Assembly (NCBI GenBank): GCA_000383295.1
Contig: KB911067.1
Location: forward strand, 434,001 to 498,000
Direction: 5' to 3'
Length of the DNA: 64,000 bases
DNA from: Faecalispora sporosphaeroides DSM 1294
GTDB lineage: Bacteria > Bacillota > Clostridia > Oscillospirales > Acutalibacteraceae
Each line of letters begins with the position of its first letter. Within the stretch, counting starts at the first letter, position 1. The position numbers and the translations under genes are program-made. Under the pieces are notes generated by a model. It saw nothing but the letters and a program-made list of their open reading frames with translations. It was not told the DNA's origin and did not search any database. Of the stretch, positions 17,814 to 27,055 are shown piece after piece.

Positions 17814-18848
17814 TTAAAATGCCGGGGGCATCATCAAGAGCCCAACGGTTTCTTCTAAACCAAAAATCAAATTCATGTTCTGCACCGCCTGCCCGGCCGC
17901 ACCCTTTACCATATTGTCAATGGCCGAAATGGCAACCAGCTGCCCGCAGCGCGGGTCTGTAAACAACGATACATCACAGAAGTTCGAGTATCTTACATTC
18001 TTGATATCCGCGCTCATGCCCCTCGGCAGCAGGCGGACAAACGCTTCGTCCGCGTAGGCTGCTTCATACGCTTCCCTCAACTGAGCCTCTGTGACACCCG
18101 GTTTCAGGGAGGCGTAGCAGGTAGCCAGAATACCGCGGTTAATCGGCAGCAGATGCGGTACAAAGGTCAGGTGGATTTTTTCTCCCGCTACATGCGAAAG
18201 TGTTTGCTCCATTTCGGGGGTGTGGCGATGATTTGCCACCTTGTAGGCAGAAAAGCCCTCGTTGAGCTCGGGGTAGTGCGTGCTTTGGGAGGGCTTGCGG
18301 CCCGCGCCCGTCACACCGGACTTACAGTCCGCGATGATGCCGGAAAGCTCTACCAGCCCGTTTTTCACCGCCGGGGCCAGTGCCAGCGGCACTGCTGTGG
18401 TGTAGCAGCCGGGGTTCGCGATCAGCTTCTTGCCCTTGATGCTGTCGCGGAACAGCTCCGGTAATCCATAAGCAGCCTCGCTGTGCAGTTCCTTGCTTAA
18501 AAAGCTGCCGCCGTACCACTCGGTATATTCCGCCTCATCCTCCAGTCGAAAATCCGCGCCCAGATCAACAAACGCACGCCCCTTATCGTGGCACTGCTGC
18601 GCCAGCTCCTGAGAAAGCCCATGAGGGAGCGCGGCAAAAATCACATCGCTTTTTTCAATGACCTCTTCCTGATCGGTACAGGTCATGTCACATCGGCCAA
18701 GGTACGCCGGGTACACCTCGCTGAGCGCCTGCCCGGTAAAGCTGACGGAACTGATAGCCGCAAGCTCCGCCTGTGGGTGAGAAAGCAGCAGACGAACGAG
18801 TTCAGCCCCCGCATAACCTGTGGCGCCGATGACTCCCGCTTTGATCAT
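17814..18848 (-). CDS. argC: N-acetyl-gamma-glutamyl-phosphate reductase ArgC
   Basis: NADPH-dependent reduction of acetylglutamyl phosphate. 344 residues, with N-terminal GVIGATGYAGAELVRLL (nucleotide binding) and the catalytic Cys near residue 148 in ANPGCYTTA. A GGAGGA site precedes the ATG. It starts a second tight block (argC-argJ-argB-argD-argF) 126 bp after argH. That gap holds a small hairpin (gcgggtaaaacccgc) without a T-run, so read-through from argGH is possible. Confidence 0.97.
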   Translation of the reverse strand: MIKAGVIGATGYAGAELVRLLLSHPQAELAAISSVSFTGQALSEVYPAYLGRCDMTCTDQEEVIEKSDVIFAALPHGLSQELAQQCHDKGRAFVDLGADFRLEDEAEYTEWYGGSFLSKELHSEAAYGLPELFRDSIKGKKLIANPGCYTTAVPLALAPAVKNGLVELSGIIADCKSGVTGAGRKPSQSTHYPELNEGFSAYKVANHRHTPEMEQTLSHVAGEKIHLTFVPHLLPINRGILATCYASLKPGVTEAQLREAYEAAYADEAFVRLLPRGMSADIKNVRYSNFCDVSLFTDPRCGQLVAISAIDNMVKGAAGQAVQNMNLIFGLEETVGLLMMPPAF

Positions 18849-18974
18849 GTTTCATTCCTCCTCATGGGTATTTCTTTTTCATATTTTCTGTTGCAGAAAG
18901 CAAAAGTTTTTCCATTTCTGAGCTGATTCACAACGTATCAGCGGGTTTTACCCGCCCGCGACGTGCGTACAGGC

Positions 18975-20354
18975 TCAGCCAGTTTGTTCCAGGAGCTTTA
19001 GCACTCGCTCTGCCTGCGCCCGCACATTTTCGGGAGCGGGCGCGCCGGTTACCTTTCTCCCGGCCACGCAGGCTTCGAGCGAAATCGCCTGATATACTCC
19101 GTCGTCAAACTCAGGGCAAGCCTTCTGGTACTCCGAAAGGGGCAGGCTTTCCAGCGTCTCGCCCCCGGCGATGCACTGGGCCACCAGAGCGCCCGTGATT
19201 TTATACGCATCGCGGAACGGCAAGCCCTTGCCCACCAGATAATCCGCGCAGTCTGTCGCATTGATAAAGCCTTTGGCCGCCGCCGCGCGCATATTCTGCG
19301 GCAGCACCTTCATCGTCTCGATCATCGGGATGAACGGCGTCAGGCATAGCTTCAGGGTATCCACGGCGTCGAAGACGGCTTCCTTATCCTCCTGCATATC
19401 CTTGTTGTACGCAAGGGGCAGGCCCTTGAGCATGGTCAGCAGGGTCATTAAATCGCCGAATACGCGGCCCGATTTGCCGCGCACCAGCTCCGCAATATCC
19501 GGGTTTTTCTTTTGCGGCATAATGCTCGAGCCGGTAGAAAATGCATCGTCCAGCTCTACAAATTTAAATTCCCACGAGCACCAGAGGATGATTTCCTCCG
19601 AAAAGCGGGAAAGGTGCACCATCGCAAGTGACACAGCCGCTGCCAGCTCCACGCAGAAATCGCGGTCGGCAACGCCGTCAAGGCTGTTCTGGCTCACGCC
19701 CGAAAAGCCGAGCAGGCGGGCGGTCAGCTCACGGTTTAAGGGGTAGGTCGTCCCCGCCAGCGCGCCGGAGCCGAGCGGCAGCACATCCATACGTTTGTAC
19801 GCGTCGCCAATGCGCTCCACGTCGCGCAGGAACATCTCCGCATACGCCATCAGGTGGTGCCCGAAGGTGATCGGCTGCGCCCTTTGCATGTGGGTGTAGC
19901 CCGGCATGACGTCCTCGCTGTGCTCCATCGCCTTGCGGCACAGCACCCCGATCAGCTGCCGAAGCTGCGCCTGCAAAATACCGCATTCCTTTTTCAGGTA
20001 GCAGCGCAGGTCGAGCGCCACCTGATCGTTGCGGCTGCGGGCGGTGTGCAGGCGCTTGCCCGCGTCGCCCACGCGGGCGGTCAGCTCGCCCTCCACAAAG
20101 GTGTGAATATCCTCTGCGTTAGGGTCAATCGAGAGCTTTCCGCTCTCAATGTCCTGCCAAATGCCCGTAAGGCCGTCGCAGATCACATCCGCCTCGTGCT
20201 GTTCGATCACGCCGCACGCGCCCAGCATGGTTGCGTGGGCGATGCTGCCCTCAATGTCTTCTTTCGCCATCCGGCTGTCGAAGGAAATGGAAGAGTTAAA
20301 ATCATTTGTTTTCGGGTCGACTTCTTTTTGGAACCGTCCTGTCCAAAGCTTCAT
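18975..20354 (-). CDS. argH: Argininosuccinate lyase ArgH
   Basis: Splits argininosuccinate into arginine and fumarate. 459 residues from the ATG at 20354 (MKLWTGRFQKEVD), with a GGAGG site; the longer frame to 20402 is not coding. HTARSRNDQVALDLR and the fumarase-superfamily signature SSIMPQKKNPD are intact. It follows argG by 93 bp. Confidence 0.97.
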   Translation of the reverse strand: MKLWTGRFQKEVDPKTNDFNSSISFDSRMAKEDIEGSIAHATMLGACGVIEQHEADVICDGLTGIWQDIESGKLSIDPNAEDIHTFVEGELTARVGDAGKRLHTARSRNDQVALDLRCYLKKECGILQAQLRQLIGVLCRKAMEHSEDVMPGYTHMQRAQPITFGHHLMAYAEMFLRDVERIGDAYKRMDVLPLGSGALAGTTYPLNRELTARLLGFSGVSQNSLDGVADRDFCVELAAAVSLAMVHLSRFSEEIILWCSWEFKFVELDDAFSTGSSIMPQKKNPDIAELVRGKSGRVFGDLMTLLTMLKGLPLAYNKDMQEDKEAVFDAVDTLKLCLTPFIPMIETMKVLPQNMRAAAAKGFINATDCADYLVGKGLPFRDAYKITGALVAQCIAGGETLESLPLSEYQKACPEFDDGVYQAISLEACVAGRKVTGAPAPENVRAQAERVLKLLEQTG

Positions 20355-20447
20355 GTGCTTGCCTCCGTCATTTTGTTCTGAAAAGCAGACGGGGGCGAAC
20401 AAACTGATGTCCGCCTCCCGCCAAATCCCACGCCGAAGCCGGCAGGA

Positions 20448-21668
20448 TTATGATTTTCTCTTCTGCGCCATCACCTTCAGCGGCAGGCCGAACAGGTTGA
20501 TAAAGCCCGTGGCGTCCGCCTGGTTGTAAACCTGATCCTCGCTGAATGTGGCGACTTCTTCGTCATACAGGGAGTAGGGAGAGGTTACGCCGGCGTCGAT
20601 GATGTTGCCCTTATACAGCTTGAGCTTCACCTCTCCGGTCACATACTGCTGGGTGCTGTCCACAAAGGCGGAAAGCGCCTGACGCAGCGGGGTGAACCAC
20701 TGGCCGTTGTATACAATATCGGCAAACTTCAGGCTGATTCCCTGCTTGTAGTGATACGTTTCCTTGTCGAGCGTAATCTCCTCCAGCTTGTTGTGCGCGT
20801 GGTACAGGATCGCGCCGCCGGGGGTTTCGTACACGCCGCGGGATTTCATGCCGACCAGCCGGTTTTCCACCAGATCCACAATGCCAATGCCGTTTTTGCC
20901 GCCCAGCTCGTTCAGCTTGCCGATCAGCGCAACGCCGTCGAGCGCCTCGCCATTGAGCTTTGTGGGCACGCCCTTTTCAAACGACAGTGTGATGTAGGTG
21001 GGCTCGTCGGGGGCCTGCTCGGGCGAAACGCCCAGCTCCAAAAAGCCTTCTTTATTGTACTGCGGCTCGTTCCCCGGATTTTCAAGATCCAAACCCTCAT
21101 GCGACAGGTGCCACAGGTTTTTATCCTTGGAATAGCTGGTTTCTTTCGTAAAGCTCAACGGAATGTTGTGGGATTCCGCGTACTCGATCTCTTCTTCTCT
21201 GGATTTGATGTCCCATACTCTCCACGGAGCGATGACGGTCATTTCAGGAGCCAGCGCCTTGATGGTCAGCTCAAACCGAACCTGATCGTTGCCCTTGCCG
21301 GTGCAGCCGTGGCAGATGGCATCCGCGCCCTCGGCCTTGGCGATCTCAACGAGCCGCTTTGCAATAATGGGTCTTGCAAAAGAAGTGCCCAGCAGGTATT
21401 TGCTCTCGTAAACCGCGTTCGCCTTCAGAGTGGGCCAAATGTAATCCTCGACAAAGGTCTTTTTCAGGTCTGCAATATACAGCTTGGAAGCGCCGGTTTT
21501 TCTCGCCTTTTCTTCCAGACCGGCCAGCTCGCCGTCGCCTTGGCCAACATCCGCGGCCACCGCGATCACTTCGCAGTCCTCATAGTTTTCCTTCAGCCAG
21601 GGGATGATGACCGATGTATCTAAGCCGCCGGAATACGCCAGCACAATTTTCTTGATTTGCTTTGCCAT
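20448..21668 (-). CDS. argG: Argininosuccinate synthase ArgG
   Basis: ATP-dependent joining of citrulline and aspartate. 406 residues from the ATG at 21668 ([20 protein letters not shown]); AGGAGT lies upstream. The ATP-pyrophosphatase loop AYSGGLDTS and the citrulline/aspartate region [15 protein letters not shown] are present. It is the promoter-proximal gene of the seven-gene arginine run. Confidence 0.97.
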   Translation of the reverse strand: MAKQIKKIVLAYSGGLDTSVIIPWLKENYEDCEVIAVAADVGQGDGELAGLEEKARKTGASKLYIADLKKTFVEDYIWPTLKANAVYESKYLLGTSFARPIIAKRLVEIAKAEGADAICHGCTGKGNDQVRFELTIKALAPEMTVIAPWRVWDIKSREEEIEYAESHNIPLSFTKETSYSKDKNLWHLSHEGLDLENPGNEPQYNKEGFLELGVSPEQAPDEPTYITLSFEKGVPTKLNGEALDGVALIGKLNELGGKNGIGIVDLVENRLVGMKSRGVYETPGGAILYHAHNKLEEITLDKETYHYKQGISLKFADIVYNGQWFTPLRQALSAFVDSTQQYVTGEVKLKLYKGNIIDAGVTSPYSLYDEEVATFSEDQVYNQADATGFINLFGLPLKVMAQKRKS

Positions 21669-21721
21669 AAATAGCACTCCTTTTTCATCAATCTTTTTTC
21701 CACGCTCAAGTCTTGTGTTTA

Positions 21722-21773
21722 ATTATACGCTAAAAATTCAAAAAATCAACCCCAGTTTGCATAATTATTCAAT
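21722..21773 (-). promoter_or_regulatory. argG promoter with candidate ArgR box
   Basis: On the minus strand -35 TTGATT (plus 21744-21749), 16-bp spacer, -10 TATAAT (plus 21722-21727). Just upstream, minus-strand attgaataattatgc (plus 21759-21773) resembles the ARG box core TNTGAATWWWWATTCANW. The box match is partial and was made by eye. Confidence 0.55.
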
Positions 21774-21930
21774 TTATCCATTCGCGACAAAGATTGACCC
21801 CAAAGCTTCCCCCGTTTGGATAGAATGAATAATTCCCGGCCTGAGCGCGCGTACCGCAAAATCCGCTTGCATTTTTTCCATATGGTGGGTATGATAAAAC
21901 TAAAATGAATCAAAAATGGAGGTTGCGATA

Positions 21931-22434
21931 ATGTTGGAGAAAATCAAGCTGGAAGACCTGTCCATCAACCCCTTCACCCTGATCGGCAAGGAATGGATGC
22001 TGATTTCCGCAGGAACCGAGCAAAAATATAACATGATGACCGCCAGCTGGGGAGCCCTGGGGGTATTCTGGGGCAAAAACGTAGCCAGTGTCTATATTCG
22101 CCCGCAGCGGTACACTTTGGAATTTGTGAATGAGCAGGAATATTATGCCCTGAATTTTTTTGAAGACTCCCACAAAAAAGCGCTGGCCTACTGTGGCGCC
22201 CATTCGGGCCGCGACGTAGACAAGACAAAGGAGAGCAGGCTGACCCCCGCCTTTGACGCGAAGGCGCCGTATTTTCAGGAGGCAAAGCTGGTGCTGATCT
22301 GCCGCAAGCTGCACCGCCAGCTGCTTGACCCCGCCGGGTTTATCGATCCCACTCTCGACGGCCAGTGGTACCCCGAGAAAGATTACCACAACATTTTCCA
22401 GGGCGAAATTGTAGAGGTACTTCAGAAGAAATAA
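21931..22434 (+). CDS. Flavin reductase-like domain protein
   Basis: A 167-residue FMN-binding split-barrel protein. The pattern NMMTASWGALGVFWGKNVASVYIRPQRYT near residues 35-60 (shown in family members as the FMN-binding strand and loop) and the later YFQEAKLVLICRK support a flavin reductase-like or flavoredoxin-type fold. The electron donor and acceptor are unknown. The start is the ATG at 21931 with a GGAGG site 9 bases upstream; the earlier in-frame ATG at 21916 is part of the ribosome site. It stands alone between argG and the heat-shock gene and has its own terminator. Confidence 0.8.
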   Translation: MLEKIKLEDLSINPFTLIGKEWMLISAGTEQKYNMMTASWGALGVFWGKNVASVYIRPQRYTLEFVNEQEYYALNFFEDSHKKALAYCGAHSGRDVDKTKESRLTPAFDAKAPYFQEAKLVLICRKLHRQLLDPAGFIDPTLDGQWYPEKDYHNIFQGEIVEVLQKK

Positions 22435-22445
22435 TTATCTTGCCA

Positions 22446-22478
22446 GAAGCCGCTTCCGTTGTGGGAGCGGCTTCTTTA
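22446..22478 (+). terminator. Terminator after the flavin reductase gene
   Basis: Stem agaagccgcttcc / gggagcggcttct with one mismatch and loop gttgt, followed by a short T-run (tttaattt). Confidence 0.75.
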
Positions 22479-22617
22479 ATTTATAACCGGGTATGAAATT
22501 GAGAAAACCGGCGATCTGTTCCAAGCTGCTTTATTGAGGAGGTTCTGCCGGCGAAGGGCATGAACCTTTTGACGGGCACATCTTTTCTTTTTTTCAATCT
22601 GATTAGGAAGGAGTGAT

Positions 22618-22729
22618 TTTCAGCGGGTGCCCCTGCGGGGGGATTCCGCTTGCGCGGGCTTCCCCCTCGTGCCGGGGCTGGCACTACCTCTCGCTGCGAG
22701 GAGAAAAGTAGCAAAGGCTCGCCAAAAGC
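22618..22729. repeat. Interspersed intergenic repeat, copy B (longest)
   Basis: Begins attttcagcgggtgcccc, continues ggggattccgcttgcgcggg, a ccccctcgtgccgggg block, a second hairpin (ctctcgctgcgag), then gaaaagtagcaaaggctcgcc. It shares its 5' half with copy C (13431) and the 3' half with copy A (2591). The gap 22435-23040 otherwise holds only the flavin reductase terminator and the hsp20 control region. Confidence 0.6.
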
Positions 22730-22915
22730 AGGCACACCGCCAGTATGAATTACAAGCCTCGCACCAGCAGAATTTCCCTGTAAGGAATTTACAGAAAAGA
22801 TTCGCTTTTTAAAATTGGGTTGATAAACAGAAAAAAGCCTGCCGCGGCGTACGCGCAGATTTCTCCCGCCCAAATATGACTCTTCTTTGCATGAAAATTA
22901 AACTTTCTGTTAAAA

Positions 22916-22958
22916 TTAGCACTCTCGTGTTGACAGTGCTAATTTTACATATTATAGT
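22916..22958 (+). promoter_or_regulatory. CIRCE element and promoter of hsp20
   Basis: CIRCE: TTAGCACTC at 22916-22924, 9-bp spacer, CAGTGCTAA at 22934-22942; one base differs from the perfect GAGTGCTAA half. The promoter overlaps it: -35 TTGACA 22930-22935, 17-bp spacer, -10 TATAGT 22953-22958. HrcA repression released by heat is expected. CIRCE before an hsp20 gene is less common than before groESL or dnaK. Confidence 0.88.
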
Positions 22959-23040
22959 ATAGACGTACCAAGAAAGAAGCTCCCGATCAGGAGCTTCTGA
23001 GTGGGCATAAAAGATCAGAATTTGATAGGAGGAATGATTT

Positions 23041-23481
23041 ATGTTGCCCAGCATTTTTGGTGAAAATCTGTTTGATAATTTCTTTGATGACCCGTTTGAG
23101 AATAGCCTTTTTAGCGGCCGTAACCCGCTGTATGGCAGGCGCGGGCAAAACCTGATGAAAACCGATGTGAAGGAGCTGCCTCAGGGGTATGAGCTGTCGG
23201 TAGACCTGCCCGGTTTTCAAAAGGATGAAATCCATGTGGAACTCAGCAACAATTACCTGACCATCAGCGCCTCCAAGGGAATGAGCAAAGAAGAAAAAGA
23301 TAAGGACGGCCGGTATATCCGTCAGGAGCGTTACAGCGGTGCCTGTTCGCGCAGCTTCTATGTCGGGGATGTAAGGCCTGAAGAAGTCAGCGCAAAATAC
23401 GAAAGCGGTATTTTAACCCTCTCCCTGCCGAAGAAGAACGCAAAGGCTCTGCCTAGCTCTTCTGAAATCACGATTCAATAA
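23041..23481 (+). CDS. Hsp20/alpha-crystallin family small heat-shock protein
   Basis: ATP-independent holdase chaperone, 146 residues. The N-terminal arm is Phe-rich (NLFDNFFDDPFENSLF). The alpha-crystallin domain spans about residues 38-135: MKTDVKELPQGYELSVDLPG, then RQERYSGACSRSFYVG and the conserved SAKYESGILTLSLPK. A C-terminal I-x-I-type motif is present as ITIQ. GGAGG lies upstream of the ATG. It is monocistronic, between a CIRCE promoter and a strong terminator. Confidence 0.93.
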   Translation: MLPSIFGENLFDNFFDDPFENSLFSGRNPLYGRRGQNLMKTDVKELPQGYELSVDLPGFQKDEIHVELSNNYLTISASKGMSKEEKDKDGRYIRQERYSGACSRSFYVGDVRPEEVSAKYESGILTLSLPKKNAKALPSSSEITIQ

Positions 23482-23522
23482 GCCGAGCGCGGCAGTCCAT
23501 GATTCGCCATGAGAAACGATAA

Positions 23523-23565
23523 ACAAAAATCCCTTTCCGGCATTCAGCCGGAAAGGGATTTTTGT
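23523..23565 (+). terminator. Strong terminator of hsp20
   Basis: Perfect 19-bp stem acaaaaatccctttccggc / gccggaaagggatttttgt with loop attca; the T-run lies in the 3' arm. Confidence 0.88.
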
Positions 23566-23867
23566 GCAATTGGCCTTTTCGGGCACTTCAGCCAGAACCG
23601 AGGGAAACAGAAAAAAACTCCGGGCAATCGTTCTGTCATTGCACTTGCCTCTCTCTCATACAAGTCCATGAGTTGGAAAACCAGACCGGTTTCAAGCCGC
23701 AGAGCAGTCCCCGTAGCGCACCTCTCGGGCGCTCACTGACGATCGGCAGCAGACCGCCGGCTGTGCAGATAAGGTACGGTTCCCCGCGCATTTCAAAACA
23801 GTCTGTATTGAAGTTTGTTCTGTATGTTCCCCATCCTACAAAAAAGGCCTGCACAGCAGGCCTTTTT
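23566..23867. other. Gap with a bidirectional terminator and possible non-coding RNA
   Basis: The roughly 275 bp between the hsp20 terminator and the ABC gene end hold no convincing protein gene. Short hairpins are visible (ctcat/atgag near 23655; agcgc/gcgct near 23717). A strong terminator aaaaaggcctgc-aca-gcaggccttttt lies at 23841-23867 and can serve both strands: the ABC operon on the minus strand and anything transcribed on the plus strand. Since hsp20 already has its own terminator, a plus-strand small RNA is possible but no clear promoter was found. Confidence 0.35.
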
Positions 23868-23889
23868 GAAATACAAGCGGAAAGATCGG

Positions 23890-24684
23890 TCAGGAAAGCA
23901 ACATGCGGTCGTTCACCAGCGCATCACCCTGCGCGGACTGGAACCGTTTGAGCAGCTCCTCTACCGTGAGATTTTTCTTTTCCTCTCCTTCAATATCGAA
24001 CAGGATCCGGCCCTCGTTCATCATGATGATGCGGTTGCCGTAGGCCAGCGCGTCCTTCATGTTGTGTGTGACCATCAGCGCCGTCAAGTTGTCGCGCTTG
24101 ATGAACTCATCGGTCAGGCGCAGCACCGTAGCCGCCGTTTTGGGGTCCAGAGCGGCGGTGTGCTCGTCGAGCAGCAGCAGCTTCGGCTTTTGCAGCGTCG
24201 CCATCAAAAGCGTCAGTGCCTGACGCTGCCCGCCGGAAAGCAGGCCAACCTTGCTGTTCAGGCGATCCTCCAGGCCAAGCTCCAGCACCTTGAGCTGCTC
24301 GCGGTAAGCGGCCCTCTCCTCTTTCTCAATGCCCCAGCGCAGCGTGCGGCTTTGGCCGCGGCGGTTGGCCAGCGCAAGGTTCTCTTCAATCCACATGCTG
24401 CCCGCCGTTCCGCGCATCGGGTCCTGAAACACGCGGCCCAGCAGCTTTGCGCGTTTAAATTCCGGAAGAAAGGTGATGTCCTGCCCATCCAGCACAATTT
24501 TACCGCCGTCGCAGGGGAACACCCCGGCAATCAGATTCAGCAGGGTGCTTTTTCCCGCGCCGTTTCCGCCAATGATCGTGGCGAAATCGCCCGGCTTCAG
24601 GTGAAGGTTCAGATCGACCAGCGCCCTTTTTTCATTGACCGTGCCTTTGTTGAAGGTACGGCACACATTTGTCAGTTTCAGCAT
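23890..24684 (-). CDS. ABC transporter ATP-binding protein (for the ABC_sub_bind importer)
   Basis: 264-residue ATPase. Walker A GGNGAGKST, Q-loop FQDPMRG, signature LLSGGQRQALTLLMAT, Walker B LLLLDEHTAALDP and H-loop VTHNMKDAL are present. In the Walker B region His replaces the usual Pro after the catalytic Glu (DEHT), as in other members of this importer family. The start is the ATG at 24684 (MLKLTNVCRTFNKGT): GGGGG lies 7-8 bases upstream, while the ATG at 24690 directly abuts that site. It follows the permease by 12 bp. Confidence 0.88.
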   Translation of the reverse strand: MLKLTNVCRTFNKGTVNEKRALVDLNLHLKPGDFATIIGGNGAGKSTLLNLIAGVFPCDGGKIVLDGQDITFLPEFKRAKLLGRVFQDPMRGTAGSMWIEENLALANRRGQSRTLRWGIEKEERAAYREQLKVLELGLEDRLNSKVGLLSGGQRQALTLLMATLQKPKLLLLDEHTAALDPKTAATVLRLTDEFIKRDNLTALMVTHNMKDALAYGNRIIMMNEGRILFDIEGEEKKNLTVEELLKRFQSAQGDALVNDRMLLS

Positions 24685-24696
24685 TGCCATTCCCCC

Positions 24697-25701
24697 TTAA
24701 CCCTGTTGGTTCGGCTCGTCAGGATCCTTGTCCGAATCGTCGATCGCGTCCTCAAAAGCCTTGTCGGGCACCATTTTGCCCGGGCCGTTCGCCGCGCGGC
24801 GGGCCATAGAATCCTGGAACATTCTGCTCATGGTGGGCGTGAACAGCGCCAGCGCCACCACAATGGAGGACAGCAGCTTCATATCCTGCGATTTCAAGCC
24901 GTAGAACAGAACCACGGCAATGATGATGCGGTAAACCACCGAACCCGCGATCATGGCGATCAGGCGCGGCAAAAATCCCATGATACGCCCCAAAAGCACT
25001 TCGCCGATAATCACGGAAGCAAGGCCGATCACGATGGTGCCGATGCCCATGCTGACATCGCCAAAGCCCTGTACCTGTGCCACCAAAGCGCCGGAGAGCC
25101 CGACAAGACCGTTTGAAAGCACCAGGGCCAGAATGACCATGGTATCCGTATTCACACCGAGAGAACGCACCATATGGGGGTTGTTTCCGGTCGCCCGGAT
25201 GGCACTGCCCAGCTCGGTTCCAAAAAACCAATACAAAAAGAAGATCATCGCGACCGCAATCACACCGCCCAGTACCAGCTGAGCATTGTAGCGAGAAAGC
25301 ATCGGGAACCAATTGCCCACCTGCAAGTCCACCGTGTCCACGCCGAGCAGGGGAACGTTGGCCCTGTCCTGCATGACGCGCAGATTGATCGAATACAGCG
25401 CCGTCATGGTCAGAATTCCCGCGAGAATTCCCGGTATTTTCATCTTCGTATTCAAAAAGCCGGTAATAAACCCGCAGAACATGCCGCCCAGCAGCGAAAA
25501 AATCAGCGTTAAAAACGGATTCATCCCGCTCTCGGTCAAAATGGCGGAAATCGCGCCGCCGGTAGCGAATGAACCGTCTACCGTCAGATCAGGAAAATCC
25601 AGAATCCGAAAGGTAATGTAAACGCCAAGCGTCATTATTCCCCACAAAACACCCTGGGCCACCGCGCCGTGAACAGCCCCCAGCAAATTCATTAGCTCCA
25701 T
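24697..25701 (-). CDS. ABC transporter permease (BPD_transp_2 family)
   Basis: 334 residues with eight or more hydrophobic helices, of the branched-chain amino acid/sugar permease fold. Recognisable are TLGVYITFRILDFPDLTVDGSF near residue 25 and AIRATGNNPHMVRSLGVNT near 170, the cytoplasmic coupling loop. The acidic C-terminal tail (DAIDDSDKDPDEPNQQG) is variable. It is downstream of two binding-protein genes and upstream of the ATPase. An 11-bp hairpin (ttcaggcggtg/caccgcctgaa, 25736-25765) without a T-run separates it from the binding-protein gene and may set stoichiometry. Confidence 0.88.
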   Translation of the reverse strand: MELMNLLGAVHGAVAQGVLWGIMTLGVYITFRILDFPDLTVDGSFATGGAISAILTESGMNPFLTLIFSLLGGMFCGFITGFLNTKMKIPGILAGILTMTALYSINLRVMQDRANVPLLGVDTVDLQVGNWFPMLSRYNAQLVLGGVIAVAMIFFLYWFFGTELGSAIRATGNNPHMVRSLGVNTDTMVILALVLSNGLVGLSGALVAQVQGFGDVSMGIGTIVIGLASVIIGEVLLGRIMGFLPRLIAMIAGSVVYRIIIAVVLFYGLKSQDMKLLSSIVVALALFTPTMSRMFQDSMARRAANGPGKMVPDKAFEDAIDDSDKDPDEPNQQG

Positions 25702-25842
25702 ATCGTTCCTCTATTCCAGTTGTATTGATAACAGTTTCAGGCGGTGAGCCGCCCCACCGCCTGAACTCCGCATTTTGCCAAGGCAAAGCACGGGAACATT
25801 CAATTAATTATTGTAAACGAATTTAAGGGAGATTGCAACCCT

Positions 25843-26880
25843 TTATTTTTGGGAAGAAGCCGCGGAAGCCAGAGCGTCCTGACCGTTTTTGGTGATGGAT
25901 TCCGGGAGCACCAGGCCCATTTTGGCAGCCGCTTCACTGTTGTAGAACACATCCAGCTGATCCTGATACTCGATGGGCATATCGCCAACCTTTGCCTCAC
26001 CCTTGAGCACCTTAACCGCCATTTGGCCGGTCTGGTACCCGAGCTTATCGTAGTTGAGCCCCACCGTGCAGGTTCCGCCGTCGGTTACCATGCCGATCGC
26101 GCCCGGCACCACCGGCAGCTTGTTTGCAGAGGTGACTGCAGTCACGTTCTTCATGTTGGTAGCCATCAGGTTATCGGTGGGAATATACACGCCCTGCACC
26201 TTGCCAACCATAGACTGCGTAACCTGCTGCACCTCGTTGGAGTTCGAGGCGGTAAACTCCTTATACTTCAGGCCGAGCTCGTCGCAGGCCGCCTTGGCCC
26301 ACTCGATCTGCAGCTTGCTGTTTGTTTCGCTGGAGCTGTACAAAAAGCCCACCGTCTCCAAATTGGGGGCGAGTGTTTTGAGCATTTCGAGCTGCTCCTT
26401 CACCGGCGTTTTGTCGCTGGTGCCGGAGACATTTCCGCCGGGCTTTTCATTGCTGGCCACCAGCTTTGCGTCCGCCGGGTCTGTGATGGCGGTGATCAGA
26501 ATCGGGGTGTCGGTGATCACCTTCGCCACGGCCTGCGCGGCGGGAGTGCCGATCGCCAGAATCAGATCCGGCTTTTTGTTCGCCAGCGTATTTGCGATCG
26601 TCACACAGTTAGCCTGTTCGCCCTGCGCGTTCTGCACATCGTAAACAACGTTTTGGCCTTCCAGGTAGCCCGCATCCGTCAATGCCTGCTGAAAGCCCTT
26701 CAGCGAAGCATCCAGAGAAGGATGGGTCACCAACTGCGCCACACCGACGGTGATCGTCTTACCCGCGGCAGAATTTTCTGCACCCACGGACGAAGCGCCG
26801 CCCGCACTCCCGCAGGCCGTGGCAGACATCGCCATCGCAGCAGCCAATACAGCCGCCGCGATTTTCTGTTTCATTTTCAT
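25843..26880 (-). CDS. ABC transporter substrate-binding lipoprotein (ABC_sub_bind), paralog 1
   Basis: 345-residue lipoprotein with signal peptide and lipobox SATAC. The ABC_sub_bind (PF04392) fold is shown by TVGVAQLVTHPSLDASLKGF, ANKKPDLILAIGTPAAQAVA and the shared DPADAKLVASNEKPGGNVSG. Relatives include tryptophan/tyrosine-type binding proteins, but the ligand here is unknown and no T-box is visible. The start is the ATG at 26880 with AGGAGG. By eye roughly two thirds of the residues match paralog 2; the largest difference is around residues 255-280 (KLPVVPGAIGMVTDGGTC), near the expected ligand pocket. It has its own promoter. Confidence 0.88.
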   Translation of the reverse strand: MKMKQKIAAAVLAAAMAMSATACGSAGGASSVGAENSAAGKTITVGVAQLVTHPSLDASLKGFQQALTDAGYLEGQNVVYDVQNAQGEQANCVTIANTLANKKPDLILAIGTPAAQAVAKVITDTPILITAITDPADAKLVASNEKPGGNVSGTSDKTPVKEQLEMLKTLAPNLETVGFLYSSSETNSKLQIEWAKAACDELGLKYKEFTASNSNEVQQVTQSMVGKVQGVYIPTDNLMATNMKNVTAVTSANKLPVVPGAIGMVTDGGTCTVGLNYDKLGYQTGQMAVKVLKGEAKVGDMPIEYQDQLDVFYNSEAAAKMGLVLPESITKNGQDALASAASSQK

Positions 26881-26951
26881 ATTCGTCCTCCTCAAAGACG
26901 CTTTATCCAAGTGAAGCGTTCATTGTTTTAAAGCATAAAATCAATAGCTGT

Positions 26952-26980
26952 ATTTTACTCTGCCCCGAAAAAAATGTCAA
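26952..26980 (-). promoter_or_regulatory. Promoter of binding-protein paralog 1
   Basis: Minus strand: -35 TTGACA (plus 26975-26980), 17-bp spacer, -10 TAAAAT (plus 26952-26957). Immediately downstream the transcript begins agctattgattttatgctt, a segment shared with the leader of paralog 2. Confidence 0.8.
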
Positions 26981-27055
26981 GTGCCGATTTCCCGCTTTCT
27001 GCCGCAAAGGAGCCGAATTCTCTCATTTCCTTTGCTTTTCATAATATAAAACAGA

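Noticed and set aside
21790-21930. T-box or arginine riboswitch before the arginine genes or flavin reductase
   Set aside because: No T-box core (tggnaccgcg) or other riboswitch core was found; the promoter with an ArgR-like box explains the region.
22627-22812. 61-codon frame over intergenic repeat copy B
   Set aside because: Translation of the interspersed repeat; the same text recurs in copy A in another frame.
25736-25765. Hairpin between binding-protein paralog 1 and the permease as a terminator
   Set aside because: A good 11-bp stem but no T-run on the minus strand; more likely an RNA-stability or attenuation element, so not listed as a terminator.
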